From positions 62,001-126,000 of the forward strand of contig CAJJAH010000001.1 of NCBI GenBank assembly GCA_905182255.1: DNA of 64,000 nt, written 5' to 3'. A program made the translations under genes and the position numbers. The stretch is from Cryomorphaceae bacterium BACL11 MAG-121001-bin54 (GTDB taxonomy: Bacteria > Bacteroidota > Bacteroidia > Flavobacteriales > BACL11). Below are positions 36,331 to 46,500 of the stretch, piece by piece. Numbering within the stretch: position 1 is the first letter of the stretch; each line of letters opens with the position of its first letter. Under the pieces are notes generated by a model that had not been told where the DNA came from, made no database searches, and saw nothing but the letters and a program-made list of their open reading frames with translations.

Positions 36331-36409
36331 CTAAAAAATAAACTAAATTGCTCTTAGCCAATATAACAATTATTAAGCAGTAATCAATAACTAAAAAACA
36401 GTAAACAGT

Positions 36410-37285
36410 TTGAGCACCTCAGCACTTCTAAAAAAAGTCCGTAAGATTGAGATAAAAACTAAGGGACTCTCCAATCATATTTTTGCTGGAGAATACCATA
36501 CGGCTTTTAAAGGGAAAGGTATGGCCTTTTCAGAAGTAAGAGAATACCAATCAGGAGATGATATACGATCAATTGACTGGAACGTAACTGCTCGTTATAA
36601 TTCTCCATTTGTAAAAGTATTTGAGGAAGAACGAGAGATGACCGTCATGCTACTAATTGATGTATCAGCATCTGGTAATTTCGGAACTCAGGAACAATTT
36701 AAAAGAGAACTAGCTAGTGAATTAGCCGCTATCCTAGCTTTTTCAGCTATTAAAAACAATGATAAGGTAGGCGTTATTTTCTTTACCGACAGTGTAGAGC
36801 AATTTATTCCTCCAAAAAAAGGAAAAAGCCATATTTTAAGAATTATTCGTGAAGTATTGGCTTTTGAGCCTAAAGGAAAAGGAACTGATATTGCAGGAGC
36901 ACTAGAATATTTTTCAGCTTTAATTAAGAAAAGAAGCATTTGCTTTATTCTCTCTGATTTTATGAGTAAGGAATTTGAAAAGCCATTAAAGATAACAAGT
37001 AAAAAACACGATTTAGTAGCTTTAAGAATACACGATACGAGAGAAGATACTTTACCTAATATTGGACTTGTACCTATGCAGGATGCTGAAACAGAATTAA
37101 TTCAATTTGTAGATACTTCAAGCAAAAAAGTTCGTGATAATTTTGCAAAAAATAGAGCCCTAAAAACTGAGAAATTACGCAAACTATTGCCTTCTAGTGG
37201 TGTGGACTTAATTGACATAATCACGGGAAAGGATTATGTAAAGCCCTTGATTAATTTTTTTAAAACTAGAGGAAAAAGAAGATGA
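36410..37285 (+). CDS. DUF58/VWA domain protein of the Bat operon
   Basis: The product has 291 aa. The start codon is TTG at 36410; the first residues (xSTSALLKKVRKIEIKTKGL) match the usual start of this family, and no ATG precedes the conserved part. FSEVREYQSGDDIRSIDWNVTAR is the DUF58 signature, and LLIDVSASGNFGT gives a VWA metal-binding DxSxS motif near residue 85. It is expected in the cytoplasm or at the inner membrane, working with MoxR. It overlaps the next gene by four bases (ATGA). Confidence 0.93.
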   Translation: MSTSALLKKVRKIEIKTKGLSNHIFAGEYHTAFKGKGMAFSEVREYQSGDDIRSIDWNVTARYNSPFVKVFEEEREMTVMLLIDVSASGNFGTQEQFKRELASELAAILAFSAIKNNDKVGVIFFTDSVEQFIPPKKGKSHILRIIREVLAFEPKGKGTDIAGALEYFSALIKKRSICFILSDFMSKEFEKPLKITSKKHDLVALRIHDTREDTLPNIGLVPMQDAETELIQFVDTSSKKVRDNFAKNRALKTEKLRKLLPSSGVDLIDIITGKDYVKPLINFFKTRGKRR

Positions 37286-38139
37286 AAAAATTAATCATAT
37301 TCCTATTTATTAGCAATTTCGCTTTCGCACAAACGTCTCTATTAGACACCAACTTTATTCTTATTGGAGAGCAAATAAACTTTACAATCAGCAATACTAT
37401 TAGTAAAACAGAAGTTTGGCCTACTTTTGAAGAGTTTTTAGTGAAGGGAGTTGAGATTATTGAGGAGGGTAAACTAGATACAATCGAAAATTTAATTTCA
37501 CAAAACTTCATCATCACCGCTTGGGATAGCGGAAGTTACTACATCCCACCTATTTCCTTTTCAGCAAACAGCAAAACCCAAGGATTACTCTTAAATGTAC
37601 AAACTATAATTTTAGAAGAAGGTGCAGAACTAAAAGACATAAAACAACCTATGGAAGCTCCTATTGGTTGGAGCGATATTTGGCCTTGGCTACTAACTTT
37701 TATTGTATTGTTCCTAGTTATCTTCTTGCTTAAAAAATATGTGTTCAATAAAAAAGAGAAAGAGAGGATTGAAAAGCCAGAATTAATTACCCCTGCTGAC
37801 ATTACTGCCCTACAACAGTTAACAAAACTGGATAAAGCACAGCTTTGGCAAGGGGGAAGTGTAAAAAAGTATCATTCTGAACTTTCAGAAATTATTAGGA
37901 GATATACTGAAGATAGATTCAACTTTATTGCCCTTGAATTAGCTACAGATGAGATAATAAGCGAACTGAAAAGCAAAGTAAATAACGAGCAGTTAGCGAG
38001 TATAACCATCCTATTACAAAGAGCCGATTTAGCAAAATTTGCCAAAAGCAAACCTGATGAGGATGAGAATAAAGAAAGTATGCAATTGGCTAAACATTTT
38101 GTTGGACAAACAAAAGAAAAGAAAATAAACAATGGCTAA
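37282..38139 (+). CDS. Membrane protein between DUF58 and BatA (DUF4381-like)
   Basis: The product has 285 aa with a signal peptide (MKKLIIFLFISNFAFAQ), an extracytoplasmic beta-type domain up to about residue 125, and one membrane helix (WLLTFIVLFLVIFLLKKYVF, near 145-165). A cytoplasmic helical tail follows, containing an 'YHSELSEIIRRYTEDRFNF' segment seen also in the cytoplasmic end of BatD-like proteins. This position in the operon is usual in Flavobacteriia. It overlaps DUF58 upstream and BatA downstream by four and eight bases. Its role is presumably structural in the Bat complex. Confidence 0.85.
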   Translation: MKKLIIFLFISNFAFAQTSLLDTNFILIGEQINFTISNTISKTEVWPTFEEFLVKGVEIIEEGKLDTIENLISQNFIITAWDSGSYYIPPISFSANSKTQGLLLNVQTIILEEGAELKDIKQPMEAPIGWSDIWPWLLTFIVLFLVIFLLKKYVFNKKEKERIEKPELITPADITALQQLTKLDKAQLWQGGSVKKYHSELSEIIRRYTEDRFNFIALELATDEIISELKSKVNNEQLASITILLQRADLAKFAKSKPDEDENKESMQLAKHFVGQTKEKKINNG

Positions 38140-39121
38140 TTATACTTTTGTAAACAGCGAATTTTTCTTCCTTTTGGTTCTGCCTTTAGCATTACTAATA
38201 TGGTATGTATTAAAACACAATAGCATTAGCAGCACTATTTTATTTTCAGGAACTCAGGCAATAAACACTAAGCCCACAATAAAACAACAATTACGCCACA
38301 TTCCTACTCTTTTGAAAATTGGAGCAGCTACGCTCATGATTATTGCTTTGGCTCGCCCACAATCGTCCACCAACTGGGAAGAAAGCACCACTGAAGGAAT
38401 TGATATTGTTTTGGCTATGGATATTTCAGGAAGTATGTTAGCTCAGGATTTAAAACCTGATAGATTAGAAGCTTCCAAGAATGTAGCCATGGACTTTATT
38501 AGTAAAAGAAAAAATGATAGAGTTGGCTTGGTTATTTTTGCAGGAGAAAGCTTTACTCAATGTCCTCTAACAACCGACCATAATGTACTCATAAATTTAT
38601 TTAAGGATGTGAAAAGTGGTATGGTGGATGACGGAACAGCTATTGGAATGGGATTAGCTACTGCAGTTAATCGGCTTAAGGATTCTGAATCGATTTCGAA
38701 AATAATTATTTTACTTACTGATGGAGTAAATAATAGTGGAATGGTTCCCCCGCTTACGGCTGCCGAGATTGCCCAGAAATTTGGTATTCGAGTTTACACA
38801 ATTGGTGTGGGTACTGAGGGCTTTGCTCCCTACCCTTTCCAAACTCCATTTGGGATACAATACCAAGAAGTTGAAGTGAAAATTGATGAAAAAACATTAC
38901 AAGATATCGCAACTCTAACAGATGGAAAATACTTCAGAGCTACAAATAATAATTCTTTAAAAGAGATATACAAAGACATAGACGCTTTAGAAAAATCAAA
39001 GATTGAAGTTACGGAATTTCATAAGCGTTCAGAAGAATTTTTACCTTTTGCATTATGGGCTTTAGGGTTATTATTTTTAGGATTTATTTTGCAAATCACT
39101 TATTTAAAACAGATTCCTTAA
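38132..39121 (+). CDS. batA: BatA, VWA-domain aerotolerance membrane protein
   Basis: The product has 329 aa. Two N-terminal membrane helices (FFLLVLPLALLIWYVL and TLLKIGAATLMIIALA) precede a VWA domain with MIDAS residues in AMDISGSMLAQDLKP near residue 95, the Thr in TDHNVLINLF-type loop, and ILLTDGVNNSG near 190. A C-terminal membrane helix (FALWALGLLFLGFILQ) follows. BatA is one of a pair of VWA proteins that with MoxR form the Bacteroides aerotolerance system. The next gene starts right after its stop. Confidence 0.93.
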   Translation: MANYTFVNSEFFFLLVLPLALLIWYVLKHNSISSTILFSGTQAINTKPTIKQQLRHIPTLLKIGAATLMIIALARPQSSTNWEESTTEGIDIVLAMDISGSMLAQDLKPDRLEASKNVAMDFISKRKNDRVGLVIFAGESFTQCPLTTDHNVLINLFKDVKSGMVDDGTAIGMGLATAVNRLKDSESISKIIILLTDGVNNSGMVPPLTAAEIAQKFGIRVYTIGVGTEGFAPYPFQTPFGIQYQEVEVKIDEKTLQDIATLTDGKYFRATNNNSLKEIYKDIDALEKSKIEVTEFHKRSEEFLPFALWALGLLFLGFILQITYLKQIP

Positions 39122-40159
39122 ATGTTAAGATACGAACATATCGAATATTTGAATTTTCTATTTGGAATTCCTGTTTTAATACTTGCCATGCTACTTTACA
39201 GTAGATGGAAGGCATCTGCCTTAATCCTTTTTGGAGAAAGGAAATTAGTAAACGAACTCATGCATTCGTTTTCCAAACGGAGAACACAAATAAAGAATAT
39301 GTTTACAATTCTTATTTTTATAGCACTCATTATTGGAATTGCAAACCCGCAAGTAGGTACAAAAATGGAAGAAGTAAAAAGAGAGGGTGTGGATTTAATG
39401 ATAGCAATTGACCTTTCCAATTCCATGATGGCAGAGGACATAAAACCTAACAGGCTGGAAAGAGCTAAGCTTGCTATCTCCCAATTAATTAATAAACTCC
39501 AAGGCGATAGAATTGGATTGATTGTTTTTGCAGGAGAGGCTTATGTACAATTGCCTATTACAACTGACTATTCAGCCGCCAAATTATTTTTATCCACAGT
39601 AAATACAAATATAGTACCAACCCAAGGCACTGAGATTGCAAAAGCTATTAATTTGAGCATGCAATCCTTTGACATGGAAAATGCACAAAATAAAGCCATC
39701 ATCATTATTACTGATGGTGAAAGCCATGATGAAAAAGCGATTGAAAGTGCAGAACAGGCCAATGAGCTAGCTATTTTTGTACATACCTTAGGAATGGGGC
39801 TCAGTAAAGGAGGACCTATCCCTATTTATAACAAATACGGAAATCGAACGGGATATAGAAAAGATAGAGATGGGAATACGATAGTCAGTAAGCTAAACGA
39901 AAATTTGTTACAGCAAATTGCCAATGCTGGAAAAGGAACTTATGTACGTGCCAACAACTCCAAAGCTGGACTATCCACTTTATTTGCTGAAATCAATAAA
40001 ATGGAAAAAAAGGAAATTGGTACTATGGTATTTACTGAATACAAAGACAGATTTCAATTGTTTATTGGCCTAGCATTACTGCTATTAATAATTGACTTAA
40101 TGCTTTTAGGAAGAAAAAATAAATGGAGTAATCGTATAAACTTTTATAAAAACCAATGA
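39122..40159 (+). CDS. batB: BatB, VWA-domain aerotolerance membrane protein
   Basis: The product has 345 aa, same layout as BatA: an N-terminal helix (YLNFLFGIPVLILAMLLYS), then MFTILIFIALIIGIANPQ, then a VWA domain with AIDLSNSMMAEDIKP near residue 96 and IIIITDGESHDEKAI near 205. A C-terminal helix (LFIGLALLLLIIDLMLLG) ends it. It overlaps the BatC-like gene by four bases (ATGA). BatA and BatB are paralogues. Confidence 0.93.
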   Translation: MLRYEHIEYLNFLFGIPVLILAMLLYSRWKASALILFGERKLVNELMHSFSKRRTQIKNMFTILIFIALIIGIANPQVGTKMEEVKREGVDLMIAIDLSNSMMAEDIKPNRLERAKLAISQLINKLQGDRIGLIVFAGEAYVQLPITTDYSAAKLFLSTVNTNIVPTQGTEIAKAINLSMQSFDMENAQNKAIIIITDGESHDEKAIESAEQANELAIFVHTLGMGLSKGGPIPIYNKYGNRTGYRKDRDGNTIVSKLNENLLQQIANAGKGTYVRANNSKAGLSTLFAEINKMEKKEIGTMVFTEYKDRFQLFIGLALLLLIIDLMLLGRKNKWSNRINFYKNQ

Positions 40160-40875
40160 AAAACACACTCTTCATATTATCTTTTTTAATGAGTTTTAAC
40201 GCCTTTGCTCAAAATAAGAAATCATACCTTAGAGATGGGAATGAACTTTATACTGACAGCAGTTACAATGAGGCAGAAATGCAATATCGAAAATCATTAG
40301 AAAAAGATCAAGATTATTTTAATGCTTCTTTTAATTTAGCAGATGCCATATACAAACAAGAACGTTATGAAGAATCTTCTTCACTTTTTGATGCATTAAA
40401 GGATAATGCTCCTACAAAAATTGATTTAGCAAAAGTGTATCATAACTTAGGTAATTCACTAGTTAAAGAACAAAAACTAGAGGAGGCTATTGATGCTTAT
40501 AAAAGTGCTTTACGGATTAATCCTAAAGATAAAGACACAAGACATAATTTAGCAATTACATATAAGAAGCAGCAACAAGAAAATAAAGAGGAAGAAAAAG
40601 AGAATAAGGAGCAAGAAAAAGAGAATAAGGAGCAAGAAAAAGAGAATAAGGAGCAAGAAAAAGAGAATAAGGAGCAAGAAAAAGAGAGTAAGGAGCAAGA
40701 AAATAAAGAACAACAAGAAAAAGAAAGTAAGCCAGAGCAAAAGAAAGAAGAAATGAGCAAAGAAGCGGCCGAAAAAATGTTAGAGGCAATACAACAAAAA
40801 GAAAAAGAGTTACAAGAAGAATTGCAGAAGAAAAAAGTAAAAGGAAAAAGAGTAAAAGTATTAAAGGATTGGTAA
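40156..40875 (+). CDS. batC: BatC-like TPR protein with Glu/Lys repeat tail
   Basis: The product has 239 aa with a signal peptide (MKNTLFILSFLMSFNAFAQ). Three TPR units lie near residues 25-130 (for example YNEAEMQYRKSLEKDQDYF, KVYHNLGNSLVKEQKLEEA, YKSALRINPKDKDTRHNLA). From about 140 a charged tail dominates, with five tandem copies of EKENKEQ encoded by a 21-base repeat, and a final coiled coil with KKKVKGKRVK. BatC proteins are periplasmic partners of BatA/BatB. The tail length is likely to vary between strains by repeat slippage. Confidence 0.9.
   Translation: MKNTLFILSFLMSFNAFAQNKKSYLRDGNELYTDSSYNEAEMQYRKSLEKDQDYFNASFNLADAIYKQERYEESSSLFDALKDNAPTKIDLAKVYHNLGNSLVKEQKLEEAIDAYKSALRINPKDKDTRHNLAITYKKQQQENKEEEKENKEQEKENKEQEKENKEQEKENKEQEKESKEQENKEQQEKESKPEQKKEEMSKEAAEKMLEAIQQKEKELQEELQKKKVKGKRVKVLKDW
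40594..40698 (+). repeat. Five tandem 21-base repeats in batC
   Basis: The unit GAAAAAGAGAATAAGGAGCA (plus A) occurs five times without spacers at 40594, 40615, 40636, 40657 and 40678; the first four are identical and the last has one A-to-G change. It encodes EKENKEQ. As a multiple of three, gain or loss of units keeps the frame. Confidence 0.95.
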
Positions 40876-40876
40876 A

Positions 40877-42631
40877 TTGAAAAAATTAAGCATCATATTA
40901 TTATTTTTTTGCAGTGCTTTATTACAAGCACAGCAACTAAAGGTGTCAGCTGACAAAAACCCAGCTATTGTCGGGGAGCAAATTGTTATTCAATATAAAA
41001 TTAACGATGAAGCGGATAACTTTATATCTCCAAATTTTAAAGGATTAAAAGTATTGAGTGGACCTAACCCTTCCACGCAAAGTAGTTATAGTTTTGTTAA
41101 CGGAAAAAGTCAATACAGCAGCTCTACTACTTATTCCTTTTATATAAAAGCAGTAAAAGAAGGCATATATAGTATAAGCCCAGCTAGCATTACTATTAAA
41201 GGTAAAAAGATACAAAGTAAGGCATACTCACTAAAAGTAGTAAAAGGAAGTGAAAAAAATAAAGCCCAACAAAAAGAGATAGGAGATAACTTATTTATTA
41301 AAGTTGAAGTAAGTAAAAGAAATATTATAGTTGGAGAACAAATTCTTGTCACATATAAATTATTTACTAGAATTGATTTACAGAATACTGAACTATCTTC
41401 ATTGCCAGCTTTAAACGGATTTTGGGCAAAGGATTTGGAGACTTCAAGTCGATTTAAACGAGATGTGATTGATGGTATTCCTTATAATGTAGCAACTATA
41501 AAAAAATCAGTACTAACTGCACAAAAATCAGGTGAACTAGTTATTGATCCTATGGAAATCAAGTGCAGTATCCGTATTCAAAAGCAAAGAAATAATCGTG
41601 ATCCTTTTGCTAACTTTTTTGGAGGAAGCTACAATGTTCAAGAAGAATTTATCAGTTCCAAACCAATTATTGTTAAAGTAAATGAATTATCCACTGCACC
41701 CACTAATTTTAAAGGTGCAGTTGGCGACATGAAAATCGAATCGTCAGTTGACAAGACAAACATAAATGCTAATGATGCCATTACATACAAATTAATAATT
41801 ACTGGTACAGGAAATATAGAATTAATAGAACCTTTAACCATTCAATTTCCTGAGGACTTTGAAGTGTATGACCCAAAAATTACCGACAGAATATTTGAGG
41901 GAGGGAAAAAAAGAAGCATCAAAACCTTTGAGTATCTTTTAATTCCAAGGTATAAAGGGAATTACAGCATTCCTTCTGCAAGCCTTATAGTTTACAACAC
42001 AAAAAATAAACGATACGAAACTAAAAAATCGAGTAAGCACGATTTAACAATATTAGCAAGCAAAAATAATGAACAAGAATCAGGAATAGTAAACAAGCAA
42101 AACGTTAGAAGGGAACAGAAAGACATTCACTATATTTTTACAGAAAGTAACTTGCAAGCAATAAAAGAAAGAATAATACACCAAAACCTTTTTTACACCC
42201 TTTTATTATTACCAATACTTTTACTTATCTTTTTATGGATTTACAATAAAATAGTTGGTAAAACTGACATGTCAGGCACTGAATGGAAAAACAAAAAAGC
42301 AAACAAAATAGCGCTAAAAAGACTAAAAACCGCACAAATATGTATAAAGTCTAATGATTTTGATTCATTTTTTGAAGAAATAGAAAAATCACTTTGGGGT
42401 TATTTTGCTGATAAATTCAAAGTTGAAAGAGCTGACTTATCCAAAGAAACAGTAAGTACTTTTTTCAAATCTTCTAATATTGATAATAATATTGAAATCA
42501 AGTTTATTAATTTGTTAGATGAATGTGAATTTGCACGTTATGCTCCTGAAAGTAATAAAAATGCACAAATGGATAAAGTACTTACAAAAGCAAAAAATAT
42601 AATTATTGAAGTTGAAACTGCCTTAAAATGA
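40877..42631 (+). CDS. batD: BatD family membrane protein
   Basis: The product has 584 aa. The start codon is TTG (40877), one base after the batC stop, and opens a signal peptide (MKKLSIILLFFCSALLQAQQ). Three immunoglobulin-like modules follow; recurring 'VGEQIxVxYK' strands (IVGEQIVIQYKINDEADNF and IIVGEQILVTYKLFTRIDL) mark the repeats. One membrane helix (LFYTLLLLPILLLIFLWIY, near 440) and a cytoplasmic helical tail end it. BatD is a conserved component of the operon, exposed to the periplasm. The ATG of the next gene overlaps by four bases. Confidence 0.9.
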   Translation: MKKLSIILLFFCSALLQAQQLKVSADKNPAIVGEQIVIQYKINDEADNFISPNFKGLKVLSGPNPSTQSSYSFVNGKSQYSSSTTYSFYIKAVKEGIYSISPASITIKGKKIQSKAYSLKVVKGSEKNKAQQKEIGDNLFIKVEVSKRNIIVGEQILVTYKLFTRIDLQNTELSSLPALNGFWAKDLETSSRFKRDVIDGIPYNVATIKKSVLTAQKSGELVIDPMEIKCSIRIQKQRNNRDPFANFFGGSYNVQEEFISSKPIIVKVNELSTAPTNFKGAVGDMKIESSVDKTNINANDAITYKLIITGTGNIELIEPLTIQFPEDFEVYDPKITDRIFEGGKKRSIKTFEYLLIPRYKGNYSIPSASLIVYNTKNKRYETKKSSKHDLTILASKNNEQESGIVNKQNVRREQKDIHYIFTESNLQAIKERIIHQNLFYTLLLLPILLLIFLWIYNKIVGKTDMSGTEWKNKKANKIALKRLKTAQICIKSNDFDSFFEEIEKSLWGYFADKFKVERADLSKETVSTFFKSSNIDNNIEIKFINLLDECEFARYAPESNKNAQMDKVLTKAKNIIIEVETALK

Positions 42632-43356
42632 AAAGATTAATTTTTATCCTAAGCTTATTTATTTACTCACAAAATTTTGCGAGTGAGAAGGTGTTTGAGC
42701 TAGGCAATAAGCAATATGTAAATGAAAATTACTCAGCAGCCATTTCACTTTACGACAGCATACTAATATCAGGAATGGAAAGCAGTGAACTATACTACAA
42801 CTTAGGCAATTGTCATTACAAAACAAATGATTGGGCTAATTCAATTTGGCATTATGAAAAAAGCTTACAACTTAACAATAATGAAAAAACAAAACATAAT
42901 TTGGAGTTAGTAAAGCTTAACATTATTGATCGGATTGAACCTCTACCTCAACTTTTTTATAAAAAATGGTGGATTGATTTAACACAGACTTTAAGCACTC
43001 AATTTTGGCAAATTCTAACACTCATTGGTATGGGGTTGATTTTTATATTGCAACTAATTAGTCAATTCACATCACTAAAAAGCAAGCGAATTACAAAAAT
43101 ATTTTCTGTCATAACATTAGTTATTTTGTTTGTTACACAAACTTCTTATTATAATAATTTTACTAAAAAGGAAGCCATTATTTTTTATGAAGCAATTACA
43201 GTAAATAGTGCTCCAACAAGAAATAGTACTAATTTATTTACATTACATAAAGGGAGTAAGGTTGAAATTGTAGATACTATTGGTAATTGGATTAACATTA
43301 AAATTGCTAATGGAAATAGGGGATGGATTACACGAAATTCTATCAAGGAGTTATAA
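42628..43356 (+). CDS. batE: BatE-like TPR and SH3b protein
   Basis: The product has 242 aa with a signal peptide (MKRLIFILSLFIYSQNFA), TPR units near residues 20-90 (YYNLGNCHYKTNDWANSIW), two membrane helices (ILTLIGMGLIFILQLISQF and IFSVITLVILFVTQT), and a C-terminal bacterial SH3 domain (VNSAPTRNSTNLFTLHKGSKV-like start near 190, ending GWITRNSIKEL). SH3b domains bind peptidoglycan or other cell-wall components. It is the last gene of the operon. Confidence 0.88.
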   Translation: MKRLIFILSLFIYSQNFASEKVFELGNKQYVNENYSAAISLYDSILISGMESSELYYNLGNCHYKTNDWANSIWHYEKSLQLNNNEKTKHNLELVKLNIIDRIEPLPQLFYKKWWIDLTQTLSTQFWQILTLIGMGLIFILQLISQFTSLKSKRITKIFSVITLVILFVTQTSYYNNFTKKEAIIFYEAITVNSAPTRNSTNLFTLHKGSKVEIVDTIGNWINIKIANGNRGWITRNSIKEL

Positions 43357-43445
43357 ACATTCAATCCCTACTTTTGAACACATAAGTTATTAAATCAAAC
43401 TTAAATATAATTTTATATTAACTATGCAAGCATAAGATTTTTTTG

Positions 43446-43453
43446 TACTTTTG
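43446..43453 (+). promoter_or_regulatory. Candidate -7 element of the first plus-strand adhesin
   Basis: TACTTTTG matches TAnnTTTG and lies 72 bases upstream of the 43526 ATG, in the 169-base gap after batE. The leader would be about 65 bases. Confidence 0.38.
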
Positions 43454-43525
43454 TGGAATAACTATCTAATAATCACTTATTTAGAATGATTATAGATAAT
43501 AAGCTAACTAATTAAAAGCCAATAA

Positions 43526-46500
43526 ATGAAGGGGAAATCAATACTATTTTTTATACTAATATTTATTTATACTTTTTCATTTGCCCAAAGCGACTCATGC
43601 GACATAAATATTCCAGAAATTTGTGCAAGTGCTCCTTTACAAACTTATCCAGCCAATACTAGCGGAACAGCATGGGCGCCCGGAGCTTCATTTTCTTGCC
43701 CAGGAACGCAACCAATTACTATGAATCCATCTTTTCTGTTTTTTGAAATTGGAGCTACTGGTGATTTTTCCATGACTATTAACCCTATTGATCCTTTTAC
43801 TGGAGCGCTACTAGTTGCGCCCAGTGATTTAGACTACATCTGCTGGGGACCTTTTACAAGTCCAGTAAATGCTTGCACACAATTACAAGTTCCAAATCGA
43901 TTTGATTGTAGTTACTCACAAGCTGTCTCAGAAACTGTCACTATTCCAAATGCACAAGCTGGAGACTTTTATGTTTTGATGGTGTCTAATTACGCCCAAG
44001 GAACTAATATCCCCCCTGATGCTAACCTTCAGTTTACAGCTAGCACTTCTGCATCGGGAGTAAATCCACTTGGAGGGGGAGGTTTTGCAGGAGCAGATGC
44101 ACAAATTACAGCATGTAGCTCTGATTTACCATTTAATCTTACTGATCAATTAAATGGTTTTCCTGATGATTGGGGGTTTTGGGTTGAATCAATTTCAGGA
44201 AATATAGTTGATACTATTTTTGATCCAGCTAATGACATTGGAGGAACCTACATGTACATTATTCCTCAGGGCAACTCTTGCGGAGGAGATACTGCTTTAC
44301 TTGAAGTGAATATTTTTAATTCATCAAGCATATCAATAACATCAACTCCAAATTCTTGTTCTAATGACCCAGGTATTAATCTTACAGCCTCTCCATCAGG
44401 AGGTATTTTTAGTGGTACTGATGTTATAGGTAATATTTTTACTCCATCATCTAGTAATATTGGAGTAAATATTATTTCCTATGAATACACCGCTACTGGT
44501 TGCACACCAATTATTGTTACTCAAAATTTAACAATAAATGAATCACCTTTAGTACTTGCAAGTGATATATCTATTACAAACCCATTGTGTTTTGGAGATT
44601 GTAACGGAACTGCTGTTATCACAGCATCTTCAGGCCTTGTTCCTTATACTTTTAATTGGTTTGGACAAAACCCTACAGGCCTTTGTGCTGGAGTTTTTAA
44701 TTATACAGTCAGTGATAATAATAATTGCACCTTTTCAGAAAACATAACCATATTTGACCCTCCAAATGACTTAGGAGTTCTCACTAGTTATAACATTAGT
44801 TGTTACGGAGAAGATGATGGTGAAATTTCAATAACGATGTTCGGTGGAACTACTCCTCCTGGAACAGTATCAGATCCTGATCCTGATGGGGACGGCATTC
44901 CTTATTGCCTCTCATCAACAGCTACTGGTATGATTAATTCTGGTGGAGGAATTAATCAAGATGCAACCATTGAAGAGGTAATTTTAATTGGAGATGTAGT
45001 TACAATTAATAATAATACTGCTGGAGTTATGGATTATTATGAAGATTACACAACAACTATGTATGCAGACATTACTGTTGGACAGTCTTATACAATTAAT
45101 CTTATTTTAGGAGACTTTACAGTGCCAATTGGAAGCTATCCAACTGGAGCAAAAGTTTTTATTGACTACAATATTGATGGTGACTTTAATGATGCTGGAG
45201 AAGAAATTGGAATGCTTAACGCAACTGGTTTCTCACCTAACATTGGATCAATTAATTTTACAGTTCCGGCAACTGGAGCTTTTGGAGCAACAAGAATGAG
45301 GGTTGTTTCTCAGGATGTAATCCTAACCTCAACTAGTGCAATAGGTCCTTGTGATTATTCCGATCCATCTATTTCAAATGCACAAGATGTTCCTTGGTTT
45401 GGAGCAACAGAAGACTATTCAATCGTCCTAAACTCACCAGTTGTTAATGCTACTTTTTTATGGGACAATGGACAAACTACTAGCGCTGTAGACAACTTAA
45501 GCCCTGGAACATACACTGTAACTATCACACCTAATAGTAGTGGTTGTGCAGTGCAAGATTCAGCAACTATTTCAGAACCAGATGAAATTACTTTCTCACC
45601 AACAATTACCCCAATTAGTTGTAATAGTTTTACAGATGGACAAATAACATTAAATCCTTCAGGCGGTAATGGTGGAGGATACTCTATTGACTGGGGAATA
45701 AATAATCCTTCAGCACTTGGATTTGGCAGTTATTTAGTTACAGTATCTGATCCTACTACAATTACTACAACAAACCTTATTGCCTGCGAAAATGACACTA
45801 CAATCGCAATAATTGAGCCTGAATATTTCAGCGTTGATTTTACAATATCATCTAATGAAATATGTTTGAATGACCCATTAACTTTAGATTTTAACTTCAA
45901 TCAAGGAGGAGTTTCTGACTTTATGATTAATTACACTGAAAACGGAATTCCTTTATCAGCAGGTCCTTTTAACTCAGGAATGCAACAAATAAGTGTTAAT
46001 CCAAATATAGGAAATAATACATACATTATTACTAGTATAACTGATGCTTTTGGCTGTATAAATCAAAATATAATTAATTCTCAAAGTGTTTATGTCAACC
46101 CTTTGCCCGATATTAATATTACAGTCGCTCCAAATCCAATTTGTGATGGAGATAATGCAACTTTACTATTTTCCACTCCAAATGGAACTCCACCTTATGT
46201 AGTTGATTATTTTAATGGAGGTATAGCTGCAACTGAAAATATTCCTGCTGCTGGCTCAAGTGTTTTAGTAAGCCCAACAATAACAACAGTTTATAAATTA
46301 AGCCTTGTAACTGACAGCAAAGGATGTAATTCAACCTTATCAGATAGTACAACTTTAGTAGTCTATGAAATTCCTGAATTAAATACTTCTTATCCAACTG
46401 AATTTTGTGAAGGAAAAGCAATAGAAATCGATCTTGATTTTAATTTAGGAAACCCACCTTTTATCATTGATTATACGTTTAACGGCACACCAACATCAAC

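Noticed and set aside
40497-40789. Three overlapping antisense open frames rich in Leu/Phe/Ser opposite batC.
   Set aside because: They are the complement of the 21-base EKENKEQ repeat; low complexity and no start context, so not genes.
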